Shown in pieces: positions 18,889 through 21,609 of a DNA stretch of 21,609 nt. Under the pieces are notes generated by a model. The model was not told the origin of the DNA, searched no databases, and saw only the letters and a list, made by a program, of their open reading frames with translations. The stretch comes from Deltaproteobacteria bacterium (GTDB lineage Bacteria; Desulfobacterota_B; Binatia; UBA9968), in NCBI GenBank assembly GCA_016193385.1, contig JACPSF010000190.1, forward strand, positions 1-21,609, read 5' to 3'. Position 1 is the first letter of the stretch. Each line of letters opens with the position of its first letter. The translations under genes were made by a program, and so were the position numbers.

Positions 18889-19830
18889 ATGGCGCTTATA
18901 CTCAGCGAGCGACTGACCCGCCGGCTGATCGACATGCCCCGCGCCATCCGGGTGGTCGAGGGAATCTTTCGAGACCGGGCAGCCGGCAAGGTGCGGAGTT
19001 TGCCGCGTCGGAGACTGAAGAGCAGCCAGAAGCAGTTGAACGTGATGGCCTCGTGGCAGGCGGATTCGGATCTCCTCTGTCTAAGGGCGTACGCCGGTGA
19101 GGCAAATACGGTTACCTTATACAACGGACGGACGGGGAAAATTCAGGCGGTGATCAACATGGGCTATCTAAGCAGCCTGCGCACGGGAGCGGCAAGCGGC
19201 GTGGCGGCGAAATATCTCGCCCCCCCGAGAGCCGAAGTCATAGGGCTGATCGGCTCCGGCTGGCAGGCAACGTTCCAAGTGGAGGCAATCGTACACTCCT
19301 GCCAGACCAAGCAGGTTTTGGTCTTCGGTCGCAATCCGAGGCAGAGAAAAGATTTCATCCGCGAGATGGGCAAACGACTGTCCGTGGAGTTTAAGGAATC
19401 TTCGTCTCCCGAGGAGATCGAAGCGGAATCGGATATCGTTGTAGTGGCGACGGATTCTTCCACTCCTCTGATCGACGGCAGCAGAATCAGGGACGAAGTC
19501 TTGGTCATCTCCATGGGGGCAAACCAAGCGGCAAAACATGAAGTCTCCGGCGAGCTTATCCGGAGAATGGATCTCGTCGTCACGGATGACCTTCCCACGG
19601 CGCAAACCGACAGCGGCGATCTCATTGATGCCTGCAAAGCGGGAATCATCCGCTGGGAGGATATAATTCCTTTGGAGAAGATCGTCGCCGAAGGCGCGCC
19701 TCAACCTCGCCTGAAGAAGATTCTCTTTCAGTCCAACGGCATCGCCGATGAGGACTTGGCCGTGAGTCGCTACGTGTGGGAACTAGCCCGCCGGAAGAAG
19801 ATTAGAGCCAGACGCGTCATTGAGATTTAA
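18889..19830 (+). CDS. Ornithine cyclodeaminase / mu-crystallin family NAD(P)-binding protein
   Basis: A 313-residue member of the family. Visible features are the substrate-binding Arg98 region (SSLRTGAASGVAAKYLA), the Rossmann motif GLIGSGWQA (119-127), VTDD at 232-235 and the C-terminal GIADEDLAVSRYV. The position expected to hold the catalytic Lys (family pattern GxK after the MxA block) appears to be Arg66 in CLRAYAG, so true ornithine cyclodeaminase activity is doubtful; family members also act as imine/ketimine reductases or amino-acid dehydrogenases. The start lies 7 bases behind the histidine kinase stop, with GGA just before. It converges with the ABC ATPase gene, 23 bases apart. 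Confidence 0.87.
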   Translation: MALILSERLTRRLIDMPRAIRVVEGIFRDRAAGKVRSLPRRRLKSSQKQLNVMASWQADSDLLCLRAYAGEANTVTLYNGRTGKIQAVINMGYLSSLRTGAASGVAAKYLAPPRAEVIGLIGSGWQATFQVEAIVHSCQTKQVLVFGRNPRQRKDFIREMGKRLSVEFKESSSPEEIEAESDIVVVATDSSTPLIDGSRIRDEVLVISMGANQAAKHEVSGELIRRMDLVVTDDLPTAQTDSGDLIDACKAGIIRWEDIIPLEKIVAEGAPQPRLKKILFQSNGIADEDLAVSRYVWELARRKKIRARRVIEI

Positions 19831-19853
19831 GGAACGGACACCGCCTCGCCTCC

Positions 19854-20687
19854 TCACCACCAATCAAAATAATTCTTTCGGCTCTGCCCTTCCTGAGAAG
19901 AGGTCGAGCCCGAGGGGTGGTTCTCCCGCATCGCTTTATCGACTTCGTAGCGCAATAGGCCCCATATCTTCTCCAGGCAGCGGATGAAATCGGGATCGGA
20001 CATGCTCTTAAAGTTGCGCGGGCGGCGGACATCAACGGAGACAACGCTCTTCACCACTCCGGGTGCGGCGCTCATGACCGCGATTCGGTCACACAGCATG
20101 ACGGCCTCCTCGATATTGTGGGTGACGAGGATGGCAGTCTTCTTATCTCGCTCCCAGATCTGCAAAAGCTCCTCGCGCAAGAGCAGGCGCGTCTGCGCGT
20201 CGAGGTTGGCGAAGGGCTCGTCCATCAGGATGACTTCCGGATCGTTCGCCAGCGCGCGGGCGATCGCCACCTTCTGCTTCATCCCGCCCGAGAGCTCGTT
20301 CGGATGGGCCGAGCCAAAGTCCAGGAGCCGGACCATCTCCAGAAAAAATTGGGCCACCCTCTGGTAGACCGGCTTCGCCTCCCCGCGAAACTCCGGCCCT
20401 AAAGGGACGTTGCGGTCGACTGTCCGCCATGGCAGCAAGGCAGCGTCCTGAAAGACCATCGAGACCATCGCCTTAGTCCGCTTTTCCCCGACGAACTCAA
20501 CCGAGCCCGCGGTCGGCTTTTCCAGGCCGGCGATGATATGAAGCAGAGTGGTCTTCCCGCACCCGGTGGGCCCGATCACGCCGAAAAATTCCCGGTCACG
20601 GACCTCGAGGTCCACCCCCGCCAGGGCGCGGGTCTTACCCTGCCCGGTCATGAACTCTTTGGTCAAACCATGAATGACAACGCGCAT
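19854..20687 (-). CDS. NitT/TauT-type ABC transporter ATP-binding protein
   Basis: A 277-residue ATPase with Walker A GPTGCGKT (39-46), Q-loop Gln80, signature LSGGMKQK (132-139), Walker B VILMDE (152-157) and switch His190 (THN). The C-terminal tail after about 235 is longer and polar. The VFQDAALLPWRTV block is typical of the SsuB/TauB/NrtD-like group importing sulfonates, nitrate or related anions, and of uncharacterised importers of aromatic or hydroxypyrimidine compounds. Substrate is not readable from the ATPase. The permease and binding-protein genes must lie upstream, beyond the window, since downstream is the convergent ornithine cyclodeaminase-family gene. It follows the racemase-like gene by 89 bases and probably shares its transcript. 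Confidence 0.93.
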   Translation of the reverse strand: MRVVIHGLTKEFMTGQGKTRALAGVDLEVRDREFFGVIGPTGCGKTTLLHIIAGLEKPTAGSVEFVGEKRTKAMVSMVFQDAALLPWRTVDRNVPLGPEFRGEAKPVYQRVAQFFLEMVRLLDFGSAHPNELSGGMKQKVAIARALANDPEVILMDEPFANLDAQTRLLLREELLQIWERDKKTAILVTHNIEEAVMLCDRIAVMSAAPGVVKSVVSVDVRRPRNFKSMSDPDFIRCLEKIWGLLRYEVDKAMRENHPSGSTSSQEGQSRKNYFDWW

Positions 20688-20705
20688 GTCCTCGCTTCGC
20701 TCGGA

Positions 20706-20775
20706 ATCTCAAATTTCAAATTGCAGATCTCAGATTTTTTTCAATTCGAAATTCGCAATCCGCAATTTGCAATTG
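20706..20775. repeat. AT-rich TTTGCAAT-type intergenic repeat
   Basis: Most of the 89-base gap between the racemase-like and ABC ATPase genes is a degenerate AT-rich run of words such as AATCTCAAATTTCAAATTGC and CGCAATTTGCAATTG. It contrasts with the GC-rich flanks and shares words with 5383-5410, the gap between cytochrome b and c. Such repeats may be remnants of a dispersed intergenic family; no function is evident. Confidence 0.5.
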
Positions 20776-20776
20776 T

Positions 20777-21499
20777 CTAGGGCATTTCCTCCAGTAACCT
20801 GCCGTAGCCTCTAACGGGCGCGCGCAGGTGAAGCCGCTTCTGCGTGGCCCACACCTGCGCTGGGATACTGGAGACGACGGTGGTCTGGAGGTCCCGCTCC
20901 AAAGGTTCGATGACGGGAAGATTGTGCCACCCAGCCCCGAGCAGATAGATCCCATCTGCGCCGCCGGCGTCGACGAAAACTTTCTTCGCAAAGGCGTAGA
21001 TCTCTTCGGAAGGGATCTTTCCCGCGTCCTTAAAGGGGACCTCAAGTCCTCTCATCGCCGCCACTTCAAACCCACCGTCCACAAAAAATTTGGCGAACCG
21101 GCGGTTGAGGTCGTCCTTGAAATAGGTGATCCCGACCAGCCGTTTGATCCCCAAGACCCTGAAGGCCTCGACTTGGGCAATCGTGGCGGTGAGAACCGGG
21201 ACGCGGTACTTTTCCTGAAGCCGGGCTGCAAGGTCTGTGTCAAAGCCGTATCCGCGGACCATGGTCGGAGGCGCGCCCATGATGACCACGATGTCTGCTC
21301 CCAGCTCGGCGAGCTTGGCGACCTTTCTCTCAGCGATGGCCAAAGCCTCCTGAAATTCCTGCTCAGTCCCGGCCCTGACGCCGACATGGAGAGGAATGAA
21401 GCCCACGCCATCGGGCATAAGACGGATGAAACTCTCCATCCCGCCAGGACGGTAAGTCGGTTTGACCAACCCGACGATCCCTCGAGCGCCGTAATACAT
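20777..21499 (-). CDS. Asp/Glu racemase / maleate isomerase superfamily protein lacking cysteines
   Basis: A 240-residue protein with the two-lobe pattern of the Asp/Glu racemase, maleate isomerase and arylmalonate decarboxylase superfamily: LAELGADIVVIMGAPPTMVRG around residues 64-84 and DGIYLLGAGWHNLPVIEPLE around 182-201, the two places where the family carries its catalytic cysteines. Here both are replaced (Gly/Ala), and the whole protein has no Cys. It therefore cannot use the usual two-cysteine mechanism and may be a binding or differently catalysing homologue. Its gene precedes the ABC ATPase and is likely part of an uptake/catabolism operon. The start at 21499 has only a weak GAGA site. 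Confidence 0.78.
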   Translation of the reverse strand: MYYGARGIVGLVKPTYRPGGMESFIRLMPDGVGFIPLHVGVRAGTEQEFQEALAIAERKVAKLAELGADIVVIMGAPPTMVRGYGFDTDLAARLQEKYRVPVLTATIAQVEAFRVLGIKRLVGITYFKDDLNRRFAKFFVDGGFEVAAMRGLEVPFKDAGKIPSEEIYAFAKKVFVDAGGADGIYLLGAGWHNLPVIEPLERDLQTTVVSSIPAQVWATQKRLHLRAPVRGYGRLLEEMP

Positions 21500-21609
21500 G
21501 GTTCTCTACTGTGTAGCCGAAAGTGTGCCCGGACCCAGCGTCAATCCCAAGCCTCCTATACACCCGTAGAGAGAGACGATCAAGCTGGACACTCGAGTCA
21601 AATGCAACA

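Noticed and set aside
18051..19124. 357-codon open frame on the minus strand across the histidine kinase and cyclodeaminase genes
   Set aside because: It runs antisense through two genes with intact catalytic motifs and has no motifs of its own.

Overview
The window is a compact stretch of an uncultivated-type bacterial chromosome with moderately high GC by eye. Genes lie head-to-tail with many 4-base ATGA start/stop overlaps. No RNA genes, CRISPR arrays, phage genes or full insertion sequences are visible. The gene set (periplasmic NXR-type molybdoenzyme, Rieske/cytochrome b complex with a heptaheme cytochrome, hydantoinase and NitT/TauT-type transport genes) resembles environmental lineages such as Methylomirabilota/NC10, Nitrospirota or Desulfobacterota-like bacteria. 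The phylum cannot be fixed from this sequence alone.

Region 1 (about 1-9480, all minus strand) is an energy-metabolism operon read from right to left. It runs: GltD-like FAD/Fe-S NAD(P)H oxidoreductase, Rieske protein, fused cytochrome b6/subunit IV-type cytochrome b, membrane-anchored heptaheme cytochrome c, Tat-exported NxrA/NarG-type catalytic subunit, and the start of NxrB, which leaves the window. Four of the five junctions overlap by 1 or 4 bases. The layout suggests that nitrite/nitrate chemistry at the molybdenum site is wired through heme c and Rieske to a quinone-reactive cytochrome b, and on to NAD(P)H through the flavoprotein.

Region 2 (about 9430-11030) is a small accessory island on the minus strand. 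It holds a 72-residue unknown protein and an OsmC-family gene whose catalytic-cysteine codon is an in-frame TGA. The TGA is followed by a well-placed hairpin that fits the bacterial SECIS rules, so this is very probably a selenoprotein that automatic callers would split into two ORFs. Its promoter region is rich in palindromes. Just upstream sits a 132-bp non-coding element with perfect 16-bp terminal inverted repeats and a 7-bp flanking direct repeat (MITE-like).

Region 3 (11031-15561, minus) is an operon of an exported SAM methyltransferase-like protein, HyuA and HyuB, joined by ATGA overlaps. Region 4 (15666-19830) holds a plus-strand exported PEBP/YbhB-like protein with a clear promoter, a minus-strand membrane-anchored coiled-coil/SH3-like protein, and a plus-strand pair made of a soluble two-GAF histidine kinase followed 7 bases later by an ornithine cyclodeaminase/mu-crystallin family protein. 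Region 5 (19854-21499, minus) carries a cysteine-free Asp/Glu racemase-superfamily protein followed by a NitT/TauT-type ABC ATPase; the permease and binding protein are not in the window.

The two most notable points are the candidate UGA-decoded OsmC-family selenoprotein and the single operon joining an NXR-type enzyme to a complete Rieske/cytochrome b/flavoprotein module.
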